Positions 16,898-25,020 of a stretch of 39,238 nucleotides of DNA are shown here, in pieces. A model generated the notes under the pieces. That model saw nothing but the letters and a program-made list of their open reading frames with translations. It searched no databases and was not told the origin of the DNA. Made by a program: the position numbers and the translations under genes. Position 1 is the stretch's first letter. Every line of letters begins with the position of its first letter. Source of the stretch: an uncultured Acetatifactor sp. (lineage in GTDB: Bacteria > Bacillota > Clostridia > Lachnospirales > Lachnospiraceae); NCBI GenBank assembly GCA_947589505.1, contig CANQCF010000009.1, positions 1 through 39,238 of the forward strand. The letters run 5' to 3'.

Positions 16898-18211
16898 TTA
16901 TATGTCTCCTACTATTTTCGCCAAATCATCGAAAGCTCTATGTGCTTTTGCTTTTACTTGGGGAATATTTTCTTCAAGTCGTTCCCTAATATTTTTCAAA
17001 TTTCCTATGCAATAATCTATCGTTCTTACGATTTTTCGAATATCTCCCGGTTCACAAACCAACTCTTCTACTCCCGCCAAATTTGCAAAACCGTACATCT
17101 TAGTACTTGGTATAAAACTATCCTCGTAATCGAGAAATATCGTCGGAACATTCTGGCTGATTGCCGCTACGGAAGCATGGACTCTTCCAGTAATCACCAT
17201 ATCAAAATTTCCGATAATGGATTTTGTCATATTAGGAAGATATGGTCCCTCTAAAAGCTGAACATCGTTTGCATTTTGAACATTTCCCCGCCGAATAACA
17301 ACATCTCTTAATTGTTTAAGGATCGGATAATCACGACCGTTAATCAATTTAAAACAGGGATACATTTCGAAACCGTTTGTATGCGAAAACAACACTACTT
17401 TAGTCCGATAAGAATTAACAACATACTCAATCACCTGTGCAAATACTTCATATTGCCACTCCTCTCTTGGCCACATATCATAAGGACCTACTGGCATATT
17501 AAAACCGCCAATAGTAAAGCCGATTACAAGCTTTTCACTCTTTATTCCTGCTATAACATTCTGCAATTTATTTTCTTCATCATGTGTCAATTGAGGTGTG
17601 TAAAGGAATGCTGGACATGCGTAATCCTTAACCCTGTCTGACTGAAAACCCCATTTTTTCATATTTGCTGTCGATATAGGTTCCCGATTAACTACTAAAT
17701 CAAAGTTTTGATATACTTCCTTGGCAAAATCTATCAGTTTTACATTTTTAAAGGGTCCCGGGGTCACTGCAAACAATGCTGTCTTCGTCCCTATTAACTG
17801 CGCAGTGCGCATCTTAAGTAAATCTACCTCAAATCTGTCATTTCCAACGTGCTCTGCATTGTCACCCCACATATCACCAGAAACATTAACAAGTAGCGAA
17901 ACCTCTTTTACTACTTTCATGTATGTCGAATACCGTGAAAAATCAACTTTATCAACAGCCATTTTATATTCCTTTTTTGCTCTTTGCAGATCATCTGCCT
18001 GCCAATTATAGTAGAGATCCATCGGCAAAATATGAATGTTTTCGTTTCTGACAAATTCTTCAGTCATTTGAAATGTGGTAACAATTTCCGCATTTGGAAA
18101 GACTCTATGCAATTCCCTAAATAATGGTTCAATTATATAATAATTACCTATATTTCCATATTGCAGTCTACCCCAATGCAAAGTACATAGGCCTGTTACA
18201 AATATCTTCAT
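16898..18211 (-). CDS. Polysaccharide pyruvyl transferase family protein
   Basis: A 437-residue member of the polysaccharide pyruvyl transferase family (GT-B-like fold; PEP-dependent ketal formation on sugars in characterised members). It shows the N-terminal LQYGNIGNYYIIEPLFREL, the middle LLVNVSGDMWGDNAEHVG and the diagnostic C-terminal DMVITGRVHASVAAISQNVP with TIFLDYEDSF and the later STKMYGFANL. Length fits the larger group of the family. No signal peptide. Its ATG shares one base with the TGA of the aminotransferase gene (TGATG), so translation is coupled. Some relatives have other activities, so actual pyruvylation is inferred only. Confidence 0.87.
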   Translation of the reverse strand: MKIFVTGLCTLHWGRLQYGNIGNYYIIEPLFRELHRVFPNAEIVTTFQMTEEFVRNENIHILPMDLYYNWQADDLQRAKKEYKMAVDKVDFSRYSTYMKVVKEVSLLVNVSGDMWGDNAEHVGNDRFEVDLLKMRTAQLIGTKTALFAVTPGPFKNVKLIDFAKEVYQNFDLVVNREPISTANMKKWGFQSDRVKDYACPAFLYTPQLTHDEENKLQNVIAGIKSEKLVIGFTIGGFNMPVGPYDMWPREEWQYEVFAQVIEYVVNSYRTKVVLFSHTNGFEMYPCFKLINGRDYPILKQLRDVVIRRGNVQNANDVQLLEGPYLPNMTKSIIGNFDMVITGRVHASVAAISQNVPTIFLDYEDSFIPSTKMYGFANLAGVEELVCEPGDIRKIVRTIDYCIGNLKNIRERLEENIPQVKAKAHRAFDDLAKIVGDI

Positions 18212-19326
18212 CAGTTTACCCCTTGTTTTATAATCTTTATTATTCTACCTGCGACTTTTATTCCCAACTCAGCGTACATAGGCAATATCAGAATATGTTG
18301 CGCCATTTCCCTAGCATTTATAATATTCGCCCCCCTATATTTATTCTTAAAACACGCTTGATCTGCTGTTAAAGGATAGAAATATTTTCTAGCAAAGATG
18401 TTATTCTCTCTTAACCTTTCAAACACTTCATCTCTGCTCATTCCACACTCTTCTTTTATAAGTACCGGAAAATACGCGTAATTTCTCGTCGCATTTACAT
18501 TTTCATCCAATAGGAAAATTCCATCAATCTCAGAAATCTCTTCCCGATAAAAATCATATATTTCTTTTCTGCCAGCCAAAACAGTATTCAAATGTTTCAA
18601 GTTGCAAATCCCCATAATCGCGCAAAATTCGTTCATCTTGGCATTTGCCCCGATATCACTTACAAGCTCTTCCCCCCTTATTCCAAAATTCTTTAAATTA
18701 TATAACTTCTCATATATTTTATGATCCGAAAAAGCCACCGCACCACCCTCTACTGTGTTGAATACCTTAGTTGCATGGAAACTGAAGATCGACGCATCTC
18801 CAAAGCTTCCAATTCCTCTTCCCTTATATTTAACCCCAAATGCATGCGCAGAGTCATAGATTACTTTCAAATTATATTTATCAGCAATCCTCTGTATCTC
18901 CTCAACATTGCAGACATTTCCATATACATGCACCGGAACAATCGCAACAGTCTTTTCTGTAATTAAGTCTTCTATCTTTGTTTCATCTATTGTCCCGTCA
19001 GATAACTTCACATCACAAAATACAGGCTGTAAATGATTACGCACAATAGCGTGGGTTGTAGAAACAAAAGTAAAAGGCGTTGTTATGACCTCTGCCCCTT
19101 CCGGGAATTCGAAAGCCTGTATCGCCAATTCAAGCGCCATGTGGCCATTTACCATCAACGAAAGTTCTTCCACATCTAGATATTCTTTTAACTGCTTTTC
19201 CAATTCTTTGTGATAAACACCCATATTGGTCAGCCAATGGCTGTCCCACAAGGGCTTTATCGCTTCTATGTACTCTTCATATGGCGGCATAGAGGACTGC
19301 GTAACTAGTATTTTTTTGTCTAACAT
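18211..19326 (-). CDS. DegT/DnrJ/EryC1 PLP-dependent sugar aminotransferase
   Basis: A 371-residue fold-type I aminotransferase that converts a nucleotide-linked keto sugar to an amino sugar with glutamate as usual donor. Visible motifs are LMVNGHMALELAIQAF (phosphate-binding loop), TTPFTFVSTTHAI, CDVKLSDGTID, YDSAHAFGVKYKGRGIGSFG with the PLP-binding Asp, and SIFSFHATKVFNTVEGGAV where the Lys should form the Schiff base. C-3 or C-4 specificity cannot be read; a 4-amino-4,6-dideoxyhexose is plausible. ATG 19326 is preceded by GAAGGAG at 11 bases; frames further upstream have no site and add 22 odd residues. It is first in the operon under the promoter at 19481-19509. Confidence 0.88.
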   Translation of the reverse strand: MLDKKILVTQSSMPPYEEYIEAIKPLWDSHWLTNMGVYHKELEKQLKEYLDVEELSLMVNGHMALELAIQAFEFPEGAEVITTPFTFVSTTHAIVRNHLQPVFCDVKLSDGTIDETKIEDLITEKTVAIVPVHVYGNVCNVEEIQRIADKYNLKVIYDSAHAFGVKYKGRGIGSFGDASIFSFHATKVFNTVEGGAVAFSDHKIYEKLYNLKNFGIRGEELVSDIGANAKMNEFCAIMGICNLKHLNTVLAGRKEIYDFYREEISEIDGIFLLDENVNATRNYAYFPVLIKEECGMSRDEVFERLRENNIFARKYFYPLTADQACFKNKYRGANIINAREMAQHILILPMYAELGIKVAGRIIKIIKQGVN

Positions 19327-19480
19327 TATATATAGTTCTCCTTCAAACTTGAGCGAAATTGTTTTCAAAACCTTCATCCTGCTCAAAATCATTTATGTAT
19401 CGCCCTAGTTTAGGTAACTATATATTCTTTATGCAACCTTCGCTTTGGGGCATTTTTACTATAAAAAAATATATAATTAA

Positions 19481-19509
19481 ATGTTACATAATCCGATTCT
19501 TAAAGTCAA
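19481..19509 (-). promoter_or_regulatory. Putative sigma-A promoter of the aminotransferase operon
   Basis: On the minus strand TTGACT and TAACAT are separated by exactly 17 bases, matching consensus at five and four of six positions. It lies in the 231-bp interval between the dehydrogenase stop and the aminotransferase ATG and would give a leader of about 150 bases. It marks the start of a five-gene operon down to 14122. Confidence 0.55.
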
Positions 19510-19557
19510 ACAGTTATGGAATCCGCTTTCTAACTATATAAAAATCACTTTATCAAT

Positions 19558-20628
19558 CTACCAGAACGCTCCCATGACTTTAATAAAATTCTCCGATTTA
19601 TCCCTCATCACTTCAAAGCCCTTTATCAATTTCTCTTCAGGTAACCGATGGGTAATCATAAATTCCGGATGGATCTTCCCAGTTTTCAAACAGTCCAGTA
19701 CACAATGCCAGTCATCGGTTTCTTCATGGGTAAAACCGGAATTCCATGTCCCACGCACCGTGATCTGGCGTCTTAACAATTTCCAATAAATTGTTTTTTC
19801 CAGAACCATATCCATCGATGGATTCCCTACTAAGAGCAAGTGTCCACCAGGGGCGATACTGTTGATTCCCTGGGTCAGGACCTCATTTTTTCCAACACAT
19901 TCAAAAAAGAAATCTACGCCCTCTCCCTCTGTGTGTTCCATTAGCCAGTCAGAACATACCGCTGTTCGTACATCGCAGAAATCCTCCGATGCGATTCCAA
20001 GGTTTTCAGCGGCGCTACGCTGAAAATCCTTGTTTCCCATCGCATATATACTTTGATAACCCATGCTTTTCAAAAACATAACGATAAGGAGACCTATGGT
20101 TCCCAAGCCGCATAAAGCAATCTTTGTATCTCCCCTTTTGGCCAACAAGCCGCTTCGTCGGATAGCATGCACAGCGACCGCCATAGGCTCCAGCATAGCC
20201 GCCTGTTCAAAGGTTATCTGCTCTGGGAGTTCGATCAGGTTCCACTCCGGGACTCTCACATACTCCGCAAAGCCCCCGTCCCTGCGGGATCCCAAGTAAT
20301 CATACTGCCTGCACATCTCATACTGTTTCTTTTTACAGGAAGGGCATTTTCCACAGGGGATCAGCGGAAAAACACCAACACGCTTTCCTTCCCACTGTCT
20401 GTCAGCCCCTTCTCCCAGTTCCACTACCTGTCCGGAAAACTCGTGTCCAGGTATCAGAGGATGATGATAAGCTCCCGTCTGATAAATTCGTGGGATGTCC
20501 GATCCGCAGATTCCCGCAGCCTTTACACAAAGCAGTACCTCTCCTGTACGAGGATAGGGCTTTACCGTCTCTTCATACCGAAGATCCCCAATTCCATGCA
20601 GGACATAAGCCATCATTTTTTCATCCAT
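19558..20628 (-). CDS. Zinc-dependent polyol(-phosphate) dehydrogenase, MDR family
   Basis: A 356-residue medium-chain dehydrogenase. The catalytic zinc site is GICGSD and PLIPGHEFSGQVVELG; the structural zinc site is CGKCPSCKKKQYEMC; GLGTIGLLIVMFLKSMG is the NAD(P)-binding Rossmann loop. It is closest in look to galactitol-1-phosphate/sorbitol dehydrogenases and to TarJ-type ribitol-5-phosphate dehydrogenases; I cannot choose between them. Beside an epimerase acting on pentulose or ketohexose phosphates and two LicD proteins, a role in making a polyol phosphate is an attractive inference. ATG 20628 follows GAGGAATAGAAA; the frame also opens at a TTG five codons earlier. The epimerase gene lies 37 bp upstream. 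Confidence 0.85.
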   Translation of the reverse strand: MDEKMMAYVLHGIGDLRYEETVKPYPRTGEVLLCVKAAGICGSDIPRIYQTGAYHHPLIPGHEFSGQVVELGEGADRQWEGKRVGVFPLIPCGKCPSCKKKQYEMCRQYDYLGSRRDGGFAEYVRVPEWNLIELPEQITFEQAAMLEPMAVAVHAIRRSGLLAKRGDTKIALCGLGTIGLLIVMFLKSMGYQSIYAMGNKDFQRSAAENLGIASEDFCDVRTAVCSDWLMEHTEGEGVDFFFECVGKNEVLTQGINSIAPGGHLLLVGNPSMDMVLEKTIYWKLLRRQITVRGTWNSGFTHEETDDWHCVLDCLKTGKIHPEFMITHRLPEEKLIKGFEVMRDKSENFIKVMGAFW

Positions 20629-20665
20629 TTTTCTATTCCTCAATGCATTTAGGTCTAGAATATAG

Positions 20666-21334
20666 TCACTTCGCCCCTGTCATATTTTTTACTTCTTTCA
20701 AAATTTCAAAATAGGGACGGTTCTTCCCAAAAAGTACCGTAGTCCCCAATACAAACCCCTTTACGCCCAGGGGAGCGTACTTCTGGATCTTGTCCAGGCT
20801 ACAGGCTCCATCCCAATAAATTTCAAATCCCATCTCGTCCTTAAGCTGCAATAGTTTCTCTAATTTTTTACCCACATAGGGCATGAACATCTGACCGGCA
20901 TGGCCGGGGTTTACCGCCATCATCAAAACCTTATCCACAATCCGCAGCATTTCCATCACGGTCTCCACACTGGTTCCGGGATTGATTGCAATCCCGGGAA
21001 CCATCCCCGCGTTTATGATCTTCTGAAGGGTGGTAGAGGGGTGGTACTCCGCCTCCGGGTGAATATAGATTGTGTCGCCCGGTCTCAACCGTTCTGTGAA
21101 GAGCTCTACACTATTATTGGGATGCTCGATCATCAGGTGGACATCTAACGGTTTCTTCGTGAGCGCAGCGATCGTCGCCATATCGTTTAAGCCCATTGCG
21201 AAATTCGGAACATATCTTCCGTCCATAATGTCAATGTGAAAGGAGTCGATTCCTCCCTGCTCCAGATCATGAACTTCTCTCTCCAAGTTTCTGTAATCCG
21301 CGCACATCATGGACGCTGTCAACTCAAAATTCAT
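20666..21334 (-). CDS. Ribulose-phosphate 3-epimerase family protein (Rpe/AlsE-like)
   Basis: A 222-residue TIM barrel of the Rpe family, which epimerises C-3 of ketose phosphates. Motifs: SMMCADYRNLEREV, FHIDIMDGRYVPNFAMG with the metal and catalytic Asp, LDVHLMIEHP, AINPGTSVETV, LMMAVNPGHAGQMFMP and EIYWDGACSLDKI. The last two depart from housekeeping Rpe, which usually has NPGFGGQ and VDGG; the WDGACS form is nearer to D-allulose-6-phosphate epimerases (VDGSCN). So a special substrate is likely and the gene need not be the cell's pentose-pathway enzyme. GAGGGG precedes the ATG. It lies between a propeller protein and the dehydrogenase. Confidence 0.82.
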   Translation of the reverse strand: MNFELTASMMCADYRNLEREVHDLEQGGIDSFHIDIMDGRYVPNFAMGLNDMATIAALTKKPLDVHLMIEHPNNSVELFTERLRPGDTIYIHPEAEYHPSTTLQKIINAGMVPGIAINPGTSVETVMEMLRIVDKVLMMAVNPGHAGQMFMPYVGKKLEKLLQLKDEMGFEIYWDGACSLDKIQKYAPLGVKGFVLGTTVLFGKNRPYFEILKEVKNMTGAK

Positions 21335-21388
21335 TCGTATCCCCTCATCCGCTCTTTTTTATATAAAAAATTAATTCACCAGCTCTCA

Positions 21389-22453
21389 TCAGTCCTCTTT
21401 CTTATCAATGCACAACTGAATAAACTGTTCCAAAGGTACGGAACTCTCCTGTGTGATCACGCCGTAGTTGTAATTATACATTGCCAGGTAATCCCTTACC
21501 GGTTTGTCATTCATGTGTCCTACGGGTATGACTTTTGCCGCCATCGTATCCAGATTAATCTGCACCGCATTACCTCTCGTTTGAAAAAAGATCATCAGTA
21601 TATTCTGAAACTGTTTCTTTCTGACTCCATTTCCATAAGCGATAAACCTGTCAATGGTATCGTCTTCTATCGTCAACAGCGGATTTTCCTGTTTATTCTG
21701 CAAATCCACTGCGCAGACCTGTCCGGTATCTCTGGAAAACAGAAAAACCTTGTCCCCTGCTGTAAAAACAATCGTATAGAGAATGTTTTCAAGAGGGAAC
21801 TCTGTTTCCTTTCCTGCTTCCAGCTCATAACAGCAGAGACATCTTTCGCTCCGTGACAGATACCAGGCTTTACCACCGCAACAGTCCATGCTGGATATCA
21901 AATGATTGACAGAAAGGGCACGAAAGGTCTTATTTTGAAGATCTATCAAAAAGCAATTTTTCCCGTTTGCTTCGTATGCGATCCAAGTATTGAAGGCCTT
22001 CTTGCAGTATAGATAACCTCCCTGTATCTCATTTTGATACCAGGATTCTTTTATTAGTTTATGGTCATCCGGCCTGTACCGCAAAATACCATTTCCCAAC
22101 CATTTTGGCAGAAAATAAAGATCATCACCACAGATATCTGCGACAAATATCCCTCCCTGCATGTCTTCCATCATAAGGCCAGACTGTTCCCGGCTTTTCA
22201 GGTCAAAGACATGAATCTTCCGCTCAGAAGACGAATAAAAGAAGATCTGATCTTTGTATTGAATACAGCCTGTATGCAGATGTGCCCTATTTAAAGGTTC
22301 CTCTATAAAAGGTTCCATATAAACAATCTCATTGGTATCCGTATCCAGCTGTACGAGGGCGTTAAATGTATCATTTGAAAAATAAACATAATGATCCACA
22401 ATCACAAAATCCAGAAAAGAAATGAAATGTTTCTTATCTATCAGGTCAATCAT
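21389..22453 (-). CDS. Hypothetical beta-propeller-like protein
   Basis: A 354-residue protein with no signal peptide or membrane span and no family I can name with confidence. It consists of repeated strand-rich units of about 40-45 residues with alternating aromatic and hydrophobic positions, e.g. VDHYVYFSNDTFNALVQLD, KDQIFFYSSSERKIHVFDL, GGKAWYLSRSERCLCCYEL and GDKVFLFSRDTGQVCAVDL, which suggests a six- or seven-bladed propeller. Similar proteins occur beside licD genes in Lachnospiraceae, as I recall. It is separated by only four bases from the second licD gene, so a shared task is likely, perhaps glycan or protein recognition. Function unknown. Confidence 0.7.
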   Translation of the reverse strand: MIDLIDKKHFISFLDFVIVDHYVYFSNDTFNALVQLDTDTNEIVYMEPFIEEPLNRAHLHTGCIQYKDQIFFYSSSERKIHVFDLKSREQSGLMMEDMQGGIFVADICGDDLYFLPKWLGNGILRYRPDDHKLIKESWYQNEIQGGYLYCKKAFNTWIAYEANGKNCFLIDLQNKTFRALSVNHLISSMDCCGGKAWYLSRSERCLCCYELEAGKETEFPLENILYTIVFTAGDKVFLFSRDTGQVCAVDLQNKQENPLLTIEDDTIDRFIAYGNGVRKKQFQNILMIFFQTRGNAVQINLDTMAAKVIPVGHMNDKPVRDYLAMYNYNYGVITQESSVPLEQFIQLCIDKKED

Positions 22454-22457
22454 AAAC

Positions 22458-23417
22458 TCAATTTCCTTTCTCTCTTTCTTTTACCAGCTGACGCAGCCTT
22501 TCCAGCTGCCCTTTATAGCAAGGATACCCATGCAGCCCGCTATTTCTATGAACGACATGCCAGTCATGATATATGACCTGCAGTGTCTTATCGTATTCAC
22601 AGGGGACCGGAACCTGAAAGCCTTCAAACTCCAGCAGTTCGATATTTTCAAACCACTTTTTTTCGTATTTTTTCCCAAACTGCAGATAATCCAGATACAT
22701 TGCGATCTGGCTTCCGCCTTTTCCTAAGGCTTCCGCAGCCTGCCATACCTGTTCTAAACCCTTGCTGAGATCTTTCCCTTTTAAAAGGTCGTAGGAAATA
22801 GAAATACCGTACTGCTGATTCAGTTTTTGAAGAAGGGATTCCACGCTCTGTAACGCTTTCCGTTCTTCTTCCGCAGTTGTCTGTCCGCCGCCAGTATGTT
22901 TATCATACGCTATCTGCTGGAGCATCAACGCCGTGGAAAACAGGGCTCTCTGCATATCCAATTTCTCCGAATCATCCGGCAGCGTGTCCAACGGGAAAAT
23001 ATCGATCCCCACCATAAAGGGACACCCGTGAAACTTTTCCAGGTGTTCCGGCTCTATACTGATCCTGTCGCTGTTATCAATGTAAACCTGATATTCCGGA
23101 TAGCCCTCCCTGGCGTGAGGGGACCGGATTACAAAGCCGTTCGGAAGTTCCTGGGGCAGATATTCTATCAGTTTTCGGTAATCCTCCCGCAGCATCCAGA
23201 TATCGATGTCGTCGTCCCAGGGGACGAACCCCCCATGGCGGGCGGCACCTAACAGAGTCCCATAAGCGGCGTACCAAGTAAGTCCATGCCTGTCACAGAC
23301 GATCGCCACCTCGTTCAGGACTTCAATCTCCGCGGCCCAGACTGTCTTCATCGTTGTATCTACCAGAAAGCCTTCCCTCTCCTGGGCTTCAAAATATTCC
23401 CTTGGGAATGTCAGCAT
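22458..23417 (-). CDS. LicD family phosphotransferase
   Basis: A 319-residue LicD protein. The family (LicD, fukutin, FKRP) transfers phosphocholine or ribitol phosphate from CDP-linked donors to glycans. The nucleotidyltransferase-fold core is seen as AAYGTLLGAARHGGFVPWDD followed by DIDIWM, with the Asp triad, and FHGCPFMVGIDIFPLDTLP. It is a clear paralogue of the neighbouring LicD: EYFEAQEREGFLVDTTMK against EFFEQEIREGFYIDETMK. Its ATG overlaps the upstream licD stop by seven bases. The transferred group is unknown; the neighbouring dehydrogenase and epimerase point to a polyol phosphate rather than choline, which is inference. Confidence 0.88.
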   Translation of the reverse strand: MLTFPREYFEAQEREGFLVDTTMKTVWAAEIEVLNEVAIVCDRHGLTWYAAYGTLLGAARHGGFVPWDDDIDIWMLREDYRKLIEYLPQELPNGFVIRSPHAREGYPEYQVYIDNSDRISIEPEHLEKFHGCPFMVGIDIFPLDTLPDDSEKLDMQRALFSTALMLQQIAYDKHTGGGQTTAEEERKALQSVESLLQKLNQQYGISISYDLLKGKDLSKGLEQVWQAAEALGKGGSQIAMYLDYLQFGKKYEKKWFENIELLEFEGFQVPVPCEYDKTLQVIYHDWHVVHRNSGLHGYPCYKGQLERLRQLVKEREKGN

Positions 23418-24877
23418 GGCTGCGGCTCCTCTTCTTTCTCTTCTTCATAAGTGATCAATAAAATAGGCTTATTGAATTTCTGCAGGGGCTGCAATATATA
23501 TCCCATATCCCCATAGTAAGCGTCGCACTGTTCCGCCGCACGGTCCGCGTCAGAGCTCTCGTCCAAGATTCCCCAGTCCTCCTGTATGTATTTTTCTCGA
23601 ATCCTGGAATAGCGTTCCGCAAGCAGAGGATCAACCTGAGATAAAAGTTCTTTTACCTTCGGCTTCACTCTCCACCAAAGAACTACCTGATCCCTTCTTT
23701 GATAAAAGGCATCCAGGGCCGTCTCGATCTTATCCAGTGCCTCTTTCCCATGTAGGAGAAACGGTTCATATTCATTGCCCAGTACCATGATCTTTTTCCC
23801 AAAAGAACGCTGATCCAAGTAGGTCTGCCATTTCTTCGGAATTCCCTCTTCCCCCGCGTTTTCGCTGAACTGATAAATCAGCCCCAGATCCTTCACCTGA
23901 TCTTCCAGCTGTTTCGTCTTTTCCCGCACCATGCGAAGCTGCCTTGCGTAATAGGGATACTCATGCATTCCTTTTGATACGATACGGCGCTGATATACGC
24001 CATAAATCTTCTTTAAAAAGCCATCATATCCGCTGGGAATTGGAATCATAAAATCCTCAAAAGTAGCCGCATAAATTTCTGTGAACCATTTCTTCGGATA
24101 CCTTTTATGTTCCCAAGAAGCATAATCGCTGTACATTACGACCTCGTCCGCTTCCTCCTCCTTATACATCATGGCCAGTTCATTTCCCAGCTTCCAAAGG
24201 GGTTTATACAGCTTTTCCCACTTTTTTTCCTTCACGATTTTCTTGTCAACCTGAAGATAACAATATTTTTTCAGGGCGTTCAAAGCCTCCCGCAGCTCTT
24301 TCTCATAAACCTTATCCTCTTTCTCTGTGAGTTCATTTTTCTCCACAGTAGGATCGGTGAGATTCTTGATCATTTGAACCGCTCTGCATACGAGGTTAAA
24401 AAGGGTTTTCTGAAGATTTCGCTCCTCCTCATCCCTGGGAAGATAGTCAAAGGGAAAGACGTCAATCCCCACGGAAAAAGGACAGCCATGAAAACGCTCC
24501 AGCCACGCCGGAGAAATAGTCACAGAATTTCCACTCAGGACAACGCTGTGATACTCCGTATATCCCTCCGGTGTTGTAAAAGAAAAAAACTTAAAACCCG
24601 GGGGAAGTTCCTCTGGGAGAACCTTTAGGAATTTCATATAGTCTTCGCGCATCATGCCGATATCCATATCGTCGTCCCAGGGGATAAAACCCTCGTGGCG
24701 GATCGCTCCGAGAAGCGTTCCAAACACCGCAAACCATCTCAGGTTATGCCTGTCGCAGATCTCCGCGATCACCTGTAAAACTTCCAGCTGGGCAGACCAC
24801 AACCGCTTCATGGTCTCGTCTATATAAAATCCTTCCCGAATCTCCTGTTCAAAGAATTCGTCCCGAAATTCCAGCAT
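23411..24877 (-). CDS. LicD protein fused to a GT-B-like C-terminal half-domain
   Basis: A 488-residue protein. Residues 1-320 are LicD: FGTLLGAIRHEGFIPWDDDM near 52-71 and FHGCPFSVGIDVFPFDYLP. Residues about 359-480 resemble the C-terminal Rossmann half of CDP-glycerol glycerophosphotransferase-like GT-B proteins: KKIMVLGNEYEPFLLHGKEA, QVVLWWRVKPKVKELL, YIQEDWGILDESSDADRAAE and CDAYYGDMGYILQPLQKFNK. The usual donor-side residues appear partly altered (D-YYGD kept, the HP of RPHP changed to KP), so this half may bind rather than catalyse. ATG 24877 follows GGAG at nine bases. It is the first gene after the fliC terminator and starts the operon toward 19558. Confidence 0.86.
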   Translation of the reverse strand: MLEFRDEFFEQEIREGFYIDETMKRLWSAQLEVLQVIAEICDRHNLRWFAVFGTLLGAIRHEGFIPWDDDMDIGMMREDYMKFLKVLPEELPPGFKFFSFTTPEGYTEYHSVVLSGNSVTISPAWLERFHGCPFSVGIDVFPFDYLPRDEEERNLQKTLFNLVCRAVQMIKNLTDPTVEKNELTEKEDKVYEKELREALNALKKYCYLQVDKKIVKEKKWEKLYKPLWKLGNELAMMYKEEEADEVVMYSDYASWEHKRYPKKWFTEIYAATFEDFMIPIPSGYDGFLKKIYGVYQRRIVSKGMHEYPYYARQLRMVREKTKQLEDQVKDLGLIYQFSENAGEEGIPKKWQTYLDQRSFGKKIMVLGNEYEPFLLHGKEALDKIETALDAFYQRRDQVVLWWRVKPKVKELLSQVDPLLAERYSRIREKYIQEDWGILDESSDADRAAEQCDAYYGDMGYILQPLQKFNKPILLITYEEEKEEEPQPC

Positions 24878-24959
24878 ATTATTTTCTCCACATACTGTTA
24901 ATTTACTTCTTTTTCAATCAATTTCACGCATTGCTAACAGCGCTTTTGTTATTTAGAAG

Positions 24960-24993
24960 AAAAAGGGGGTTGACAAAAGCCAACCCCTTTTTT
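24960..24993 (-). terminator. Rho-independent terminator of fliC
   Basis: Just after the fliC stop the minus strand reads AAAAAAGGGGTTGGC, a TTTT loop, GTCAACCCC and then CTTTTTCTTC. The seven-base GC-rich stem extends into an A/T-paired base and ends in a T tract: a textbook terminator, strong enough to isolate the abundant flagellin message from the licD genes. Confidence 0.9.
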
Positions 24994-25020
24994 GGTAGTT
25001 TGTGTTTGAACCTAACAGTA

